Counted from the stretch's first letter, positions 52,863 through 62,129 are shown. The stretch is 64,000 bases of DNA from DATFVJ01 sp963851085 (GCA_963851085.1 CAWKNX010000009.1:62001-126000), one strand, 5' to 3'. Notes: a model not told the origin generated them from the sequence alone. Numbers and translations are program-made.

Positions 52863-54655
52863 TCCGTGCCTCCTGCCGTGACGCCCCTTTGTGCCCAACC
52901 GTCTGTCACTGCGCCGGTCGGAAACGGCTGAGCGGCCGAGGCTGAACCGCTCCCGGCGGGCGCCGCCCCGGTTGCCGCCGCCCCGGTCGTCGCGGCGGCG
53001 AGCAGTTGCCTCAGGCCGGAGGCCCGGCTGCGCAGGTGCAGCCGGACGGCGGGCCGGCCGCGGCCACGGAGCGCACCGAGGTCGCCGAGTGCCTGGGCGA
53101 GTTGCAGGCGCCCGAGCGAATACGGTGCGTCAGGTACCCGTACGTCCCGCTCAATCGCGCCGGTGATCTGGAGGAACACTCCGGTCTGCGGGCCGCCCTT
53201 GTGATACTGGCCGGTCGAGTGCAGGAACCGGGGTCCCCAGCCGAACGTGACCGGATGGGTCGTCCGCACCGCGAGCGCAGTGCGCAGCCGTGCCGCGTCG
53301 CTGTCGCTCATCCGGTCGAGATAGGCCATGATCGCCAGGTAACCGCCATCTGGCAGGGACCAGATGAGGGAGTCGATCACACCGGCCAGGTCGGTGGCGC
53401 CGCGCAGCCGCCTCGGATCCGCGTGGACCTCCACCACACCGTCGACGAATACCGGCTCACCGACGGGCAGCGGTCCGTCGCCCGACCTCGCGAGCAGGGC
53501 GGCGGTGTTGTCCTTGGATTCCTGGACGTTCGGCTGGTCGAACGGGTTGATGCCGATAATCCGGCCGGCCAGAGCCGCCGCGTATTCCCACACGAGGAAC
53601 TGAGCGCCGAGCGGCCCGGCGACCGCGGTGTCCGCGGGGCGCGGCAGCCGGGGCGGTGCCGCCCCGTCCGCGCGCTGCCCCGGCGCACCTGACCCGAGCG
53701 CGACCAGATGGGTGTCCGGGCCAGGCGAGAACCCCGGGGCGTCCGCGGATTCGACGACCACCGGCAGGATCCCGAGGCCCTGCTTGCCCGTCGACTCCGC
53801 GAGCAACTGCTCCGCCCAGTCGCCGAAGCCGGAAATGCCGGAACCGTGGTCGGCCATGACCGCTTTGTCGTGACCGGCGGCCGCGAAGCCGCCGAGTGCG
53901 GCGCCGAGCACGAGACCCGGGTTGTCCTCGTCGCCCGCGAGCGCGGGCAGCACCGCCGCCGCCTGGTCGAGCAGGGCGGCCACGTCCACGCCGGCCAGCG
54001 CGCTCGGGGTGAGCCCGAACGCGGTGAGCGCGCTGTACCTGCCGCCCACATTGGGGTCGGCGAGCACGACGTGGTAACCGGCCTTGCGCGCCGCCTCCTC
54101 GAGTGGCGAGCCCGGATCAGTGACGATCACGAACCGGCGCGCGACTTCCTCAGGCGAGAGCCCGAGGTCGTGCAGTGCCTGCTCATATATGCGGCGGTGG
54201 CTGTCGGTCTCGATCGTGCTGCCGCTCTTGCTCGACACGATCACCAGGGTGCGATCCAGCCGGTCACCGAGTGCGGTCGCGACCTGGTGCGGATCGGTGG
54301 TGTCGAGCACGGTGAGCGGTGCTCCCGCCGTGCGGGTGATCACCTCGGGGGCGAGAGACGAGCCACCCATGCCGGCCAGCACGATGTGGTCGAGCCGGTC
54401 GGCGTGGGCGCGCTCGGCAAGCTGGGCGAACTCGCCGAGCAGCCCACGCGACACGGTCGGTGCGTCCAGCCAGCCCAGCCCGTTCGCGGCCACAGGCTCC
54501 GCCGCTGGGCCCCACAGGCCCGGATCCTTGGCGGCGAGCTTGGCGGGTATGCCATCTTCGACAAGCTTGGCGGCTGCCCGCATCGTGGCCTCCGTGGCCA
54601 CCACACTCCTGGTTTCGACGCTGACGCCCGCTGCCGCGTCAGCCAGCGTGCTCAC
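52859..54655 (-). CDS. pgi: Glucose-6-phosphate isomerase
   Basis: 598 residues from GTG 54655, overlapping the tal stop by four bases. It interconverts glucose- and fructose-6-phosphate. VLAGMGGSSLAPEV, VSSKSGSTIET, GGRYSALTAFGL and GINPFDQPNVQESK are the sugar-isomerase motifs, with the family's catalytic Lys/Glu in the C-terminal half (HSTGQYHKGG). The C-terminal 60 residues are Ala/Gly-rich. The frame continues upstream inside tal but that is a shadow. In mycobacteria pgi is elsewhere; placing it between tal and zwf is seen in Streptomyces-like operons. Confidence 0.94.
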   Translation of the reverse strand: MSTLADAAAGVSVETRSVVATEATMRAAAKLVEDGIPAKLAAKDPGLWGPAAEPVAANGLGWLDAPTVSRGLLGEFAQLAERAHADRLDHIVLAGMGGSSLAPEVITRTAGAPLTVLDTTDPHQVATALGDRLDRTLVIVSSKSGSTIETDSHRRIYEQALHDLGLSPEEVARRFVIVTDPGSPLEEAARKAGYHVVLADPNVGGRYSALTAFGLTPSALAGVDVAALLDQAAAVLPALAGDEDNPGLVLGAALGGFAAAGHDKAVMADHGSGISGFGDWAEQLLAESTGKQGLGILPVVVESADAPGFSPGPDTHLVALGSGAPGQRADGAAPPRLPRPADTAVAGPLGAQFLVWEYAAALAGRIIGINPFDQPNVQESKDNTAALLARSGDGPLPVGEPVFVDGVVEVHADPRRLRGATDLAGVIDSLIWSLPDGGYLAIMAYLDRMSDSDAARLRTALAVRTTHPVTFGWGPRFLHSTGQYHKGGPQTGVFLQITGAIERDVRVPDAPYSLGRLQLAQALGDLGALRGRGRPAVRLHLRSRASGLRQLLAAATTGAAATGAAPAGSGSASAAQPFPTGAVTDGWAQRGVTAGGTE

Positions 54656-55812
54656 CGCCCGCTCGCCTGTCCTTGTGAGCTCCCCCGCACGCGTGCCATC
54701 TCCTTTTCGATCGTGCCGAGCAGCCCGGCCCACGAGGCCGAGAACTTCTCCACGCCCTCCTGCTCGAGCACAGCAGTGACGTCGTCGTACCCGATGCCGA
54801 GCTGTTCGAGGTCCGCGAAGACCTTGCGTGCCTCGTCGTATGTCCCCGCGATCGTGTTGCCCCGCAGCTCCGCGTGGTCGGCGACGGCCCCGATCGTCGA
54901 TTCCGGCATCGTGTTGACGACCCCGGGCGCGACAAGGTCGACGACGTACCGGGTGTCGTCGTAGGCCGGGTCCTTGGTGCTTGTCGACGCCCACAGCGGG
55001 CGCTGCGGGTTCGCGCCCGCAGCGCGCAGCGCCTCCCACCGCGGCTGGCTGAACCTCTGCTCGTAAAGCTCGTAGGCGAGCCGCGCGTTCGCGATGGCCG
55101 CCTTGCCGCGAAGCTGGGCGGCCTGCGGCGTGCCGATCTTGTCGAGCCTGCCGTCCACCTCGGTGTCCACCCGGCTGACGAAGAACGAGGCGACGGAGGT
55201 GATCGCGGCCAGGTCACGCCCGGCCGCGGCCGCCTGCTCCATGCCCGCGAGGAACGCGTCGACGACCTCGGCGTACCGCCGCAGCGAGAAGATCAGTGTG
55301 ACGTTGACACTGATCCCCTCCGACAGGCACTGGGTGATGGCAGGGACGCCCTGGGGTGTCGCGGGGATCTTGATGAACAGGTTGGGGCGGTCTACCAGCC
55401 ACCACAAGGCCCGCGCCTCCGCGACCGTCCGCGCGGGCTGGTCCCTCGCGATCCTCGGGTCGACCTCGAGCGACACCCGGCCGTCCACACCGGCGCTGCT
55501 GTCATAGGCGGGCCTGAGCACATCGCACGCCCAGCGGATGTCGTACGTGGTGATCGCGCGCGACGCCTCCTCGACCGAGACGTCGCGCAGCGCGAGGTCG
55601 TGTATCTGGTCGTTGTAGGTGGTTCCCTTGCTCAGCGCGTGGTCGAAGATCGTCGGGTTGGATGTGACCCCGACCACATGCCTGGTGCGCATGAGTTCCG
55701 CCAGGTTACCGGTGACAAGGCGGTCGCGGCTGATGTCGTCCAGCCACACGGCCACGCCCGCTGCGGACAGTTGCGCGAGCCTGTCGCCCGGCTGCGAATT
55801 CGTAGAAGGCAC
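54652..55812 (-). CDS. tal: Transaldolase
   Basis: 386 residues from GTG 55812. It transfers dihydroxyacetone units between sugar phosphates. GVAVWLDDISRDRL, GVTSNPTIFDHAL and NLFIKIPATPQG with the Schiff-base lysine are intact, as are VNVTLIFSLRRY and ASFFVSRVDTEVD. This is the long actinobacterial subfamily. It overlaps pgi and follows tkt after 112 bp. GGAAGGAAG lies before the start. Confidence 0.96.
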   Translation of the reverse strand: MPSTNSQPGDRLAQLSAAGVAVWLDDISRDRLVTGNLAELMRTRHVVGVTSNPTIFDHALSKGTTYNDQIHDLALRDVSVEEASRAITTYDIRWACDVLRPAYDSSAGVDGRVSLEVDPRIARDQPARTVAEARALWWLVDRPNLFIKIPATPQGVPAITQCLSEGISVNVTLIFSLRRYAEVVDAFLAGMEQAAAAGRDLAAITSVASFFVSRVDTEVDGRLDKIGTPQAAQLRGKAAIANARLAYELYEQRFSQPRWEALRAAGANPQRPLWASTSTKDPAYDDTRYVVDLVAPGVVNTMPESTIGAVADHAELRGNTIAGTYDEARKVFADLEQLGIGYDDVTAVLEQEGVEKFSASWAGLLGTIEKEMARVRGSSQGQASGR

Positions 55813-55924
55813 GGTGTGGGCTTCCTTCCCTCTGCTTGGCTTGCTGGCCAGCTTGACGGTGCGGCGGGCGCGCCCATGTGCGGCGCGCCGGCCGGCCATC
55901 CGGTGGCTTGTACTTCTTCAGTTG

Positions 55925-58183
55925 TCAGTCTTCTCCGACTGTCTTCCCCTGCGGGGACGAGGCATCCCGCGCTGGAACCCCGGTTCCTTCACCGGGCCCG
56001 GGTCCCTGTGTGCCCCATGGGCCGGTGGGAGCCGCGGGGCCCGGAGCGGCAACACCGGACCGCGCCTTCGCGATGCTCGAGCGGGCGGCCTCGGCTACCC
56101 GCTCGGCCGTGATGCCGAACTTCTCGTACAGGGTCTGGTACGGGGCGGAGGCGCCGAAGTGCTCCAGGCTCACGTATTCACCTGCGTCGCCGGCGATGGC
56201 ATGCCAACCCTGCGAGATACCCGCCTCCACGCATACTCGCGCGCGCACACCGGGCGGCAGCACGCTCATCTGGTATGAAGCGTCCTGCTCCGCGAACCAT
56301 TCCAGGCAGGTCATGGAAATCACACGTGCGCCAATTCCGTCGCCCGCGAGAATGTCGCGTGCGGCGAGCGCGAGCGGCACCTCGCTCCCGGTGGCGATGA
56401 GCAGCACGTCGGGCTCGCCGGTGCCCTGGCCGCCGGCGCGGGCCTGCGCGTCAGCGAGCACGTAGCCGCCGCGCGCCGCACCTTCGGCGGATCCGCTACC
56501 CGCGGCACGGTCAAGGACGGGCAGAGGCTGGCGGGTCAGGCAGAGCGCCGCAGGGTGGGCACGCTCCAGGATGGTCCGCCAGGCCACCGAGGTCTCGTTC
56601 GCGTCGGCGGGGCGGACCACGTCGAGCCCGGGGATGGCGCGCAGGGCCCACAGGTGCTCGACGGGCTGGTGGGTCGGGCCGTCCTCGCCGAGCCCGATCG
56701 AATCGTGCGTCCACACGTAGGTGACGGGCAAACCCATCATCGCCGCGAGCCGCACGGACGGCCGCATGTAATCGCTGAAGATAAGGAAGGTGCCGCCATA
56801 GGGCCGGGTACCACCATGCAGCGCGACGCCGTTGAGTATGGCTCCCATGCCATGCTCGCGGATGCCGAAGTGCATGACGCGGCCGTACCTGTTACCAGGG
56901 AATTCTTTCGTCTGGTACTCCTCGGGGACGAACGAAGGCTCGCCCGCCATGGTCGTGTTGTTGCTCTCCGCGAGATCGGCGGAGCCGCCCCACAGTTCGG
57001 GCAGCGGTACGGCGAGCGCGTTCAGCACCTCGCCGGACGCGCGGCGGGTCGCCATCCCCTTCGGGTCCGCGGCGAACACGGGGAGCGCATCCGCCCATCC
57101 ATCAGGCAGCCGGCGCTGCGACAGCCGCTCGAACAACTGCTTCCGTTGCGGGTTGGCCTGTGCCCATGCTGCGAAGGAGTCGTCCCATTCCGCGCGCCAT
57201 TGCTTGCTGCGCTGCACCACCTTCCGCGCGTGGGTGACGGCCTCTTCTTCCGCGGGGAAGTTGACCTGTGGGTCGAAGCCGAGAATCCGCTTGGTGGCCG
57301 CCACCTCTTCCGCGCCAAGCGCGGAGCCGTGGGCCTGGCCTGTGTTCTGCTTGTTCGGCGCGGGCCAGCCGATGATCGTGCGGAGCGAGATCAACGAAGG
57401 CTGGCTCTGGTGCGCGCGGGCCTCGACGAAAGCCCGGTGCAGAGCCGCCACGTCCTCGTGGTAGGTCGGCGCGGTGCCGTCGCCGTGGCGGAGCCATTCC
57501 ACTCGCTGCACGTGCCAACCGTAAGCCGCATATCGGGCGCAGACATTCTCCGACTTAGCGATTTTGGTGTCGTCTTCGATCGAGATGTGGTTGTCGTCGT
57601 ACAGGAGCGTCAGGTTGCCCAGCTTCTGGTGCCCGGCCAGGGACGACACCTCGTGGCTGATGCCCTCCTCGATGTCGCCATCGGAGGCGAACACGTAGAT
57701 CTGGTGGTCGAACGGGCTCAGCCCAGGGCTTGCGTCCGGGTCGAACAGGCCACGTTCCCTGCGTGCCGCCATCGCCATGCCGACGGCGTTGCCGATGCCC
57801 TGGCCGAGCGGCCCCGTCGTCGTCTCGATCCCCGGGGCGAGGCCGTGCTCGGGGTGCCCGGGGGTGCGACTGCCCCAGGTGCGGTAGTGCTCGATGTCAT
57901 CGAGTGTCATGCCGTAGCCGGACAGGTAGAGCTGCAAGTAGAGCGTCAGGCTGGAGTGCCCGCACGACAGGACGAACCTGTCTCTGCCCGGCCACGACGG
58001 GTCTGACGGGTCGTGCCGCAGGATGTGCTGGTAGAGGAGGTACGCGGCGGGAGCGAGGCTCATCGCCGTGCCAGGATGCCCGGATCCGGCCTCCTCCACG
58101 GCATCCATCGCAAGTACCCGGATCAGGTCGACGGCCCGGCGGTCGGATTCCGTCCATCCGAACGCGAGCGGCTGGTTGGTCAC
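55925..58183 (-). CDS. tkt: Transketolase
   Basis: 752 residues from GTG 58183, preceded by GGGAG. It transfers two-carbon units with thiamine diphosphate. GSGHPGTAMSLAP, the ThDP motif SDGDIEEGISHE ending in LLYDDN, and HDSIGLGEDGPTHQPVEHLWALRAIPG are intact. The C-terminus is about 45 residues longer than usual and rich in Gly and Pro. It is the first gene of the pentose phosphate operon. A promoter candidate and operator lie about 340 bp upstream. Confidence 0.96.
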   Translation of the reverse strand: MTNQPLAFGWTESDRRAVDLIRVLAMDAVEEAGSGHPGTAMSLAPAAYLLYQHILRHDPSDPSWPGRDRFVLSCGHSSLTLYLQLYLSGYGMTLDDIEHYRTWGSRTPGHPEHGLAPGIETTTGPLGQGIGNAVGMAMAARRERGLFDPDASPGLSPFDHQIYVFASDGDIEEGISHEVSSLAGHQKLGNLTLLYDDNHISIEDDTKIAKSENVCARYAAYGWHVQRVEWLRHGDGTAPTYHEDVAALHRAFVEARAHQSQPSLISLRTIIGWPAPNKQNTGQAHGSALGAEEVAATKRILGFDPQVNFPAEEEAVTHARKVVQRSKQWRAEWDDSFAAWAQANPQRKQLFERLSQRRLPDGWADALPVFAADPKGMATRRASGEVLNALAVPLPELWGGSADLAESNNTTMAGEPSFVPEEYQTKEFPGNRYGRVMHFGIREHGMGAILNGVALHGGTRPYGGTFLIFSDYMRPSVRLAAMMGLPVTYVWTHDSIGLGEDGPTHQPVEHLWALRAIPGLDVVRPADANETSVAWRTILERAHPAALCLTRQPLPVLDRAAGSGSAEGAARGGYVLADAQARAGGQGTGEPDVLLIATGSEVPLALAARDILAGDGIGARVISMTCLEWFAEQDASYQMSVLPPGVRARVCVEAGISQGWHAIAGDAGEYVSLEHFGASAPYQTLYEKFGITAERVAEAARSSIAKARSGVAAPGPAAPTGPWGTQGPGPGEGTGVPARDASSPQGKTVGED

Positions 58184-58356
58184 GGTGAGATCTCCCGTCT
58201 CGCAGAGCTGGACTTCGCCGCATGGGCGGCACACGGCGACACTGCCGCGCGGCCCGGGTGCCCTGCGGCGGGTAGGGCGATCATTGGGATGAGCCTATCT
58301 CCGGATTTCGGGGGCGAGCCGTGGACCCCGCGCCACGGCGGGTGTCCCACGATCGC

Positions 58357-58379
58357 GGGCCCCGCTGCTGCCGGGGCCC
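58357..58379 (-). other. 8-bp GC hairpin in the presumed tkt leader
   Basis: GGGCCCCG, a 7-base loop CTGCTGC and CGGGGCCC. In the presumed tkt transcript it lies about 170 bases before the start codon. Role unknown. Confidence 0.5.
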
Positions 58380-58524
58380 TACAACCCGTATCGCCGGAGC
58401 GCGCCACGGCAACCATCGCCGGATGAGCTCTTCTGGAACTACCACCGCTGACCGCTGCGGGGGCACGAGACCTGCGGACGGTGTTCCCGGCCCGCTATGG
58501 GTGGCAGATATACTGCATGTGGCG

Positions 58525-58555
58525 ATCGTTATGGTCTGTTTCTAACGATTGTCAC
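58525..58555 (-). promoter_or_regulatory. Candidate tkt promoter overlapped by ATCGTTA inverted repeat
   Basis: On the minus strand GTGACA (58555-58550) and CATAAC (58533-58528) are separated by 16 bp, with five and four matches to the consensus boxes. ATCGTTA (58525-58531) and TAACGAT (58543-58549) are perfect inverted arms 11 bp apart that cover the spacer and -10 box, as a repressor site would. Confidence 0.5.
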
Positions 58556-58558
58556 ATC

Positions 58559-58617
58559 TAGAATCGAACGAGACCTGGGCAGCGCCGGGGCGAGGTCCCG
58601 GCGCTGCCCAGGTCTCG
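58559..58617 (+). other. TAGAAT box followed by a 21-bp perfect hairpin
   Basis: TAGAAT at 58559-58564 is a good -10 box for the plus strand. Five bases later a stem begins (58569-58589) whose 21 bases pair exactly with 58597-58617 around a 7-base loop. If transcription starts at about 58571 the hairpin would form the very 5' end of the COG4280 mRNA, or a short RNA ending there. Confidence 0.5.
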
Positions 58618-58723
58618 GTTGCGACTTGGGATACGAGTCCTCCGCCGCCGTGCTCGTTTCGTTCGGACGGCTGAGGACTTCTGCCGGAGCGCTCGCCGGA
58701 CATTGCCTCCTGGAGGTGGGTGT

Positions 58724-59515
58724 GTGAACGCCCTAGCCCTGTTCGTGGCGGTCTTCCTGGCGTGCGCGGTAGAGGCCGTCGAGGCGGCCACGATCGTGCT
58801 CGCCGCGGGTACGGCCAGGGATTGGCGGTCCGCGACCACAGGAATGCTCACAGCGATCGCGACCCTCGTGCTCATCATCGCGGCGCTCGGGCCTGCGCTG
58901 TCGGTCGTGCCGCTGCGCGGCCTGCGGCTTGTGGTGGGCGGCCTGCTGCTCGTCTTCGGGCTGCAGTGGCTGCGCAAGGCGATCCTGCGCGCGAGCGGGC
59001 ACAAAGCGCTTCATGACGAGGACGAGATCTACCGCAGGGAAGTCGCGGCAGCGTCGGCTGTGTCGGCCCCGGCACCGCGGCGATTCGGCTCGGTGCCCGA
59101 CTGGTACGGGTTCACGCTCTCGTTCAAGGGCGTGCTGCTTGAAGGGCTCGAAGTCGCCTTCATCGCGCTCACCTTCGGCAGCAACGCGCGGGACGTGCCA
59201 CTCGCGGCGGTCGCGGCCGTGTCCGCTGTGCTGATCATCGCGGCCGTCGGCGCGGCGGTGCGCGGGCCGCTTTCGCGTGTTCCGGAGAACGCGATGAAGC
59301 TCATCGTCGGTGTCATGCTCACCGCGTTCGGCACGTTCTGGGGGGCCGAGGGCGCGGGTGCGCGCTGGCCAGGGTCGGACGCCTCGCTGATCGTGCTGAT
59401 CCCGGCCATCGCCGTATTCGCGATGATGCTCATCGCGTTGCTGCGCCGGATGCCGGCGCACCAGGCTGCCGAGGCGCCGCAGGCTACGGCGCCCGCAGAG
59501 GCGGGAGGTGTGTGA
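58724..59515 (+). CDS. COG4280-type integral membrane protein
   Basis: 263 residues from GTG 58724, with GGAGG upstream. There are seven hydrophobic segments in two halves, each opening with an acidic helix motif: ACAVEAVEAATIVLAAG in the first and KGVLLEGLEVAFIALTFG in the second. The halves are joined by a charged loop (HKALHDEDEIYRRE). The repeated E-x-x-E helices resemble UPF0016/GDT1-like cation transporters, and I would place it with the uncharacterised COG4280 family. A transporter role is inference. Translationally coupled to the next gene. Confidence 0.75.
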   Translation: MNALALFVAVFLACAVEAVEAATIVLAAGTARDWRSATTGMLTAIATLVLIIAALGPALSVVPLRGLRLVVGGLLLVFGLQWLRKAILRASGHKALHDEDEIYRREVAAASAVSAPAPRRFGSVPDWYGFTLSFKGVLLEGLEVAFIALTFGSNARDVPLAAVAAVSAVLIIAAVGAAVRGPLSRVPENAMKLIVGVMLTAFGTFWGAEGAGARWPGSDASLIVLIPAIAVFAMMLIALLRRMPAHQAAEAPQATAPAEAGGV

Positions 59516-59892
59516 TGGGGCGCTCACGGCGAACGCAGCCCGCGCCAGGGCAGGCCGCGCCAGGGCAGGCCGCGCCAGGGCAGGCCGCGCCAGGGCAGGC
59601 CGGTCCAGGGCAGCCCGCGCCAGGGCAGCCCGCGCCGGGGCTGCCCGCAACGGGCCAGGCTGGCGGCGGTTCCTCGATCGGGCAGGCCGCGATGTCGCGC
59701 CTGCGCGGGTTCCTGGGCTTCTGGTACGACTTCGTGGTTGGCGACGACTGGCTGGTCGCAGCCGGCGTCCTCGTCGCTCTTGTGCTCACCTATGCCGTGA
59801 GCCGCACCGCCGTGCCCGCCTGGTGGCTGATGCCGGCCGCGGTCGGCATGCTCCTTCCTGCCAGCCTCCGCCGCTTGACGCGCCGCCGCTGA
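59515..59892 (+). CDS. Small membrane protein with APGQ repeats
   Basis: 125 residues from ATG 59515, which lies inside the stop of the previous gene (GTGATG). Residues 10-50 are repeats of QAAPG/QPAPG encoded by 15-bp tandem DNA repeats; then come an amphipathic stretch (RLRGFLGFWYDFVVGDDW) and two membrane helices (LVAAGVLVALVLTYAVS and WWLMPAAVGMLLPASL). I do not recognise it by name, but coupling to the COG4280 gene suggests a partner in the same membrane complex. Confidence 0.75.
   Translation: MGRSRRTQPAPGQAAPGQAAPGQAAPGQAGPGQPAPGQPAPGLPATGQAGGGSSIGQAAMSRLRGFLGFWYDFVVGDDWLVAAGVLVALVLTYAVSRTAVPAWWLMPAAVGMLLPASLRRLTRRR
59545..59640. repeat. 15-bp tandem repeats encoding APGQ units
   Basis: Six or seven copies of GCGCCAGGGCAGGCC with small changes, in frame in the small membrane protein gene. 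Confidence 0.8.
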
Positions 59893-60182
59893 CCCGAGCC
59901 TTGGCGTGACAGCTTCGGGTCTTCCTGAGCCGGCGAGCGCGCGGACTGGTCGCGCCGGAACGTGTGGCCGGAACGTGTGGCCGGAAGGTGCGCCCGGGGG
60001 GTCTGGCCGCAAGGTGTGCCGGGCAGCCACCATGCGGGCGTTCGGGCCTGCCGCGCATGGCCTACGGAGATGAGCTCGATGAGCTGTTCGGCGAGCTGGC
60101 ACCGACGGCGTCGGCCATGGAGATCGGGCCCCGACGAGTCGGTGATCAGGATGTCCCCGCATGGTGGCTGCCGTACCGGCTG

Positions 60183-60963
60183 TCAGGACACCGGCTCGGT
60201 GGCTGCAAGCACGGTACCGACGGGGTTCCCCACGCCGGCGTTCCATATGCCGAGCGCGTGGCCTGGTGCGGCGGTGACCAGCACGGTGGAACCGCCGGAG
60301 ACGACGGTGACCGGGGCGCCGAAGCCCTGGCCGGGCGGGCTGGTGACCGCGCTGCCGGCGTATGCGACCACGAACGATCCGGCGGGGGTGGCGGCGACCG
60401 ACCCGGACACGGTGGGGCCTGTGGACAGCAGCGTAGGTGTGGCCCAGCCGCCGGCCGTGGAGTGGCGGGCGGCAAACAACGAGTACGTATCGGTCAGTCC
60501 GTTGTACGTGATCTGGACCAGCAGGGCGACCGCGTCGCCCGTCCCGTCCTCGGCCACGCCCCACGGACGAACCTGTCGCGACGGCGGTCGGCGCGGTCCA
60601 GGCGCCGCCGGGGCCGCGGGTAGCGGCATCCACGGACGTGCCCGTGGACCATACCGCAATGGCCTGTGCGTCGGCGCGGAGGGCCACATGCATGCCATGC
60701 GAGCTGTAGGACGCGCCGAGCGTGACCGGGGCTGACCAGCCGGCACCGACCGTGCCGGCCGAGACCGTGACTATGTGACGATTGGTGAGCCAGGCCGCGA
60801 CGATCGCGCCGGCGGGGTTCACCGCCAGACTCGGGCTGACCCCCGTGCCCAGGGTCACCGGGGCCGACCAGGTGCCACCGGCCAGCAGGATCGCAGCGTG
60901 CACGGCGGCTATGGAGCTTGTGGAGGTGGTCCATAGGGCGACCGCGTCACCAGCGCCGTCCAC
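60183..60963 (-). pseudogene. Propeller-like repeat protein, frameshifted and N-terminally truncated
   Basis: From 60963 one frame reads repeats of about 45 residues with GDAVALWTTS, GGTWSAPVTLG and LAVNPAGAIVAAW; it loses this pattern after TAVATGSSV near 60555. Another frame picks up the pattern at once (AEDGTGDAVALLVQ, GGWATPTLLS and TPAGSFVVAYAG) to a stop at 60183. A single-base indel would join them. The repeat also appears to continue upstream (PQLAVDGAGDAV) without a start or signal peptide, ending beside ctaB. Similar repeats occur in secreted beta-propeller-like proteins. A sequencing error could cause the frameshift but not the lost N-terminus. Confidence 0.65.
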
Positions 60964-61064
60964 AGCCAGCTGTGGGCGCGGCAGTGGCCGCGAACGGGGC
61001 CGCCATGGGGCGCGCCGGCTCCACCCACTACAGTGTGTCGGCGAGGGCGGTAGGCATTAATCCG

Positions 61065-62129
61065 ATGACGCAACCCGAGGTTCTGCGTGACCCCATTCAT
61101 CGCGGATACGGCGTGACCCAGGTCTCACAAGCGGCCCCCGCGGCCGGGCAGGCGCGCCGCAGCATGCCGCCGCGAAGGTCGCTGCGAGGCACGCTGCACG
61201 CCTATCTCGCGCTCACCAAGCCACGGATCATCGAACTCTTGCTGATCACCACGCTGCCGGTCATGTTCCTCGCCGCAGGTGGTCTGCCTCCGCTCTGGCC
61301 TGCGCTCGCCACACTGGCCGGCGGTGCGGTATCCGCGGGCAGCGCCAACGCGTTGAACTGCTACATCGACAGGGACATCGACCGCAAGATGCGGCGCACG
61401 CGGCGGCGGCCGCTCGCCGCGGCGCCGCCGTCTCGAGCAGTCACACCACAGGCGGCGCTGATCTTCGGTGTCGTGCTCGCGGTTATCTCGACGTGCTGGC
61501 TGTGGCTCGCGGTCAACTGGCTGTCCGCCGCTCTCGCCCTGTTCGCCAACCTTTTCTACGTATTCGGTTACTCGCTGCTGCTCAAACGGCGTACGGCGCA
61601 GAACATCGTGTGGGGTGGCCTCGCTGGCTGCATGCCCGCGCTCATCGGCTGGACCGCGATCACCGGGCGGCTGTCCTTGGCGCCGATTCCCCTGTTCCTT
61701 GTCGTCTTCTTCTGGACCCCACCGCACTTCTGGGCGCTCGCACTGCGCTTCAAAGAGGACTACGCGGCAGCGGACGTGCCGATGCTGCCCGTCGTCGCAG
61801 GCAACCGCGTCGTGACCCGCAGTATCATCAGATACTCGTGGGCGATGGTCGCGTGCTCCCTGCTGCTCTGGCCGGTCGCTAAGACTGGGCCGCTCTACCC
61901 GGCCGCGGCCGTGATCCTTGGCGCGCTTTTCCTCGCCGAGGCCTACCGGCTAGCGTCGAGGGCACGAGTGGCCGACGCGGCGGCAGCCAGCGCGGCTGGC
62001 AGCGCGGCGGGGGACAGCGGGATGGGGGCGGGCGTGCATGTGCTGCGCCCGATGCGCCTGTTCCACTGGTCGAATACCTATCTCGCGCTGCTCTTCCTTG
62101 CCGTGGCCGTCGACTCGCTGCTGCGGTGA
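61065..62129 (+). CDS. ctaB: Protoheme IX farnesyltransferase (heme o synthase)
   Basis: 354 residues. A UbiA-type prenyltransferase that adds farnesyl to heme b for cytochrome oxidase. LTKPRIIELLLITTLPVM, NALNCYIDRDIDRKMRRTRRRPL with both Asp-rich metal sites, and WTPPHFWALALRFKEDYAAADVPMLPV are intact. Nine hydrophobic segments. ATG 61065 has only a weak ribosome site; GTG 61113 is an alternative. In actinobacteria ctaB is typically divergent from tkt, as here with two genes inserted between. Confidence 0.94.
   Translation: MTQPEVLRDPIHRGYGVTQVSQAAPAAGQARRSMPPRRSLRGTLHAYLALTKPRIIELLLITTLPVMFLAAGGLPPLWPALATLAGGAVSAGSANALNCYIDRDIDRKMRRTRRRPLAAAPPSRAVTPQAALIFGVVLAVISTCWLWLAVNWLSAALALFANLFYVFGYSLLLKRRTAQNIVWGGLAGCMPALIGWTAITGRLSLAPIPLFLVVFFWTPPHFWALALRFKEDYAAADVPMLPVVAGNRVVTRSIIRYSWAMVACSLLLWPVAKTGPLYPAAAVILGALFLAEAYRLASRARVADAAAASAAGSAAGDSGMGAGVHVLRPMRLFHWSNTYLALLFLAVAVDSLLR

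Larger units (their letters stand above)
58184..58723. other. Divergent region of 540 bp between tkt and the COG4280 gene
   Basis: It contains, from left to right, an 8-bp hairpin (58357-58379), a minus-strand promoter candidate with an inverted repeat (58525-58555) and a 21-bp perfect hairpin (58569-58617). No supported protein-coding gene. If the promoter is used, the tkt mRNA has a leader of about 340 bases. Confidence 0.5.

Noticed and set aside
54656..55039. N-terminal extension of glucose-6-phosphate isomerase into tal
   Set aside because: Those codons are a shadow of tal; the GTG at 54655 overlaps the tal stop and begins the family sequence.
60058..60180. Acidic plus-strand segment beginning MAYGDELDELFGELAP
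   Set aside because: Composition is suggestive, but there is no ribosome site and the frame runs on into antisense of the propeller pseudogene, so I do not call it a gene.
59524..60182. Continuation of the propeller-repeat frame to 59524
   Set aside because: After the frameshift near 60555 the frame turns Arg/His-rich and overlaps the APGQ gene antisense; the repeat pattern follows the other frame, which stops at 60183.
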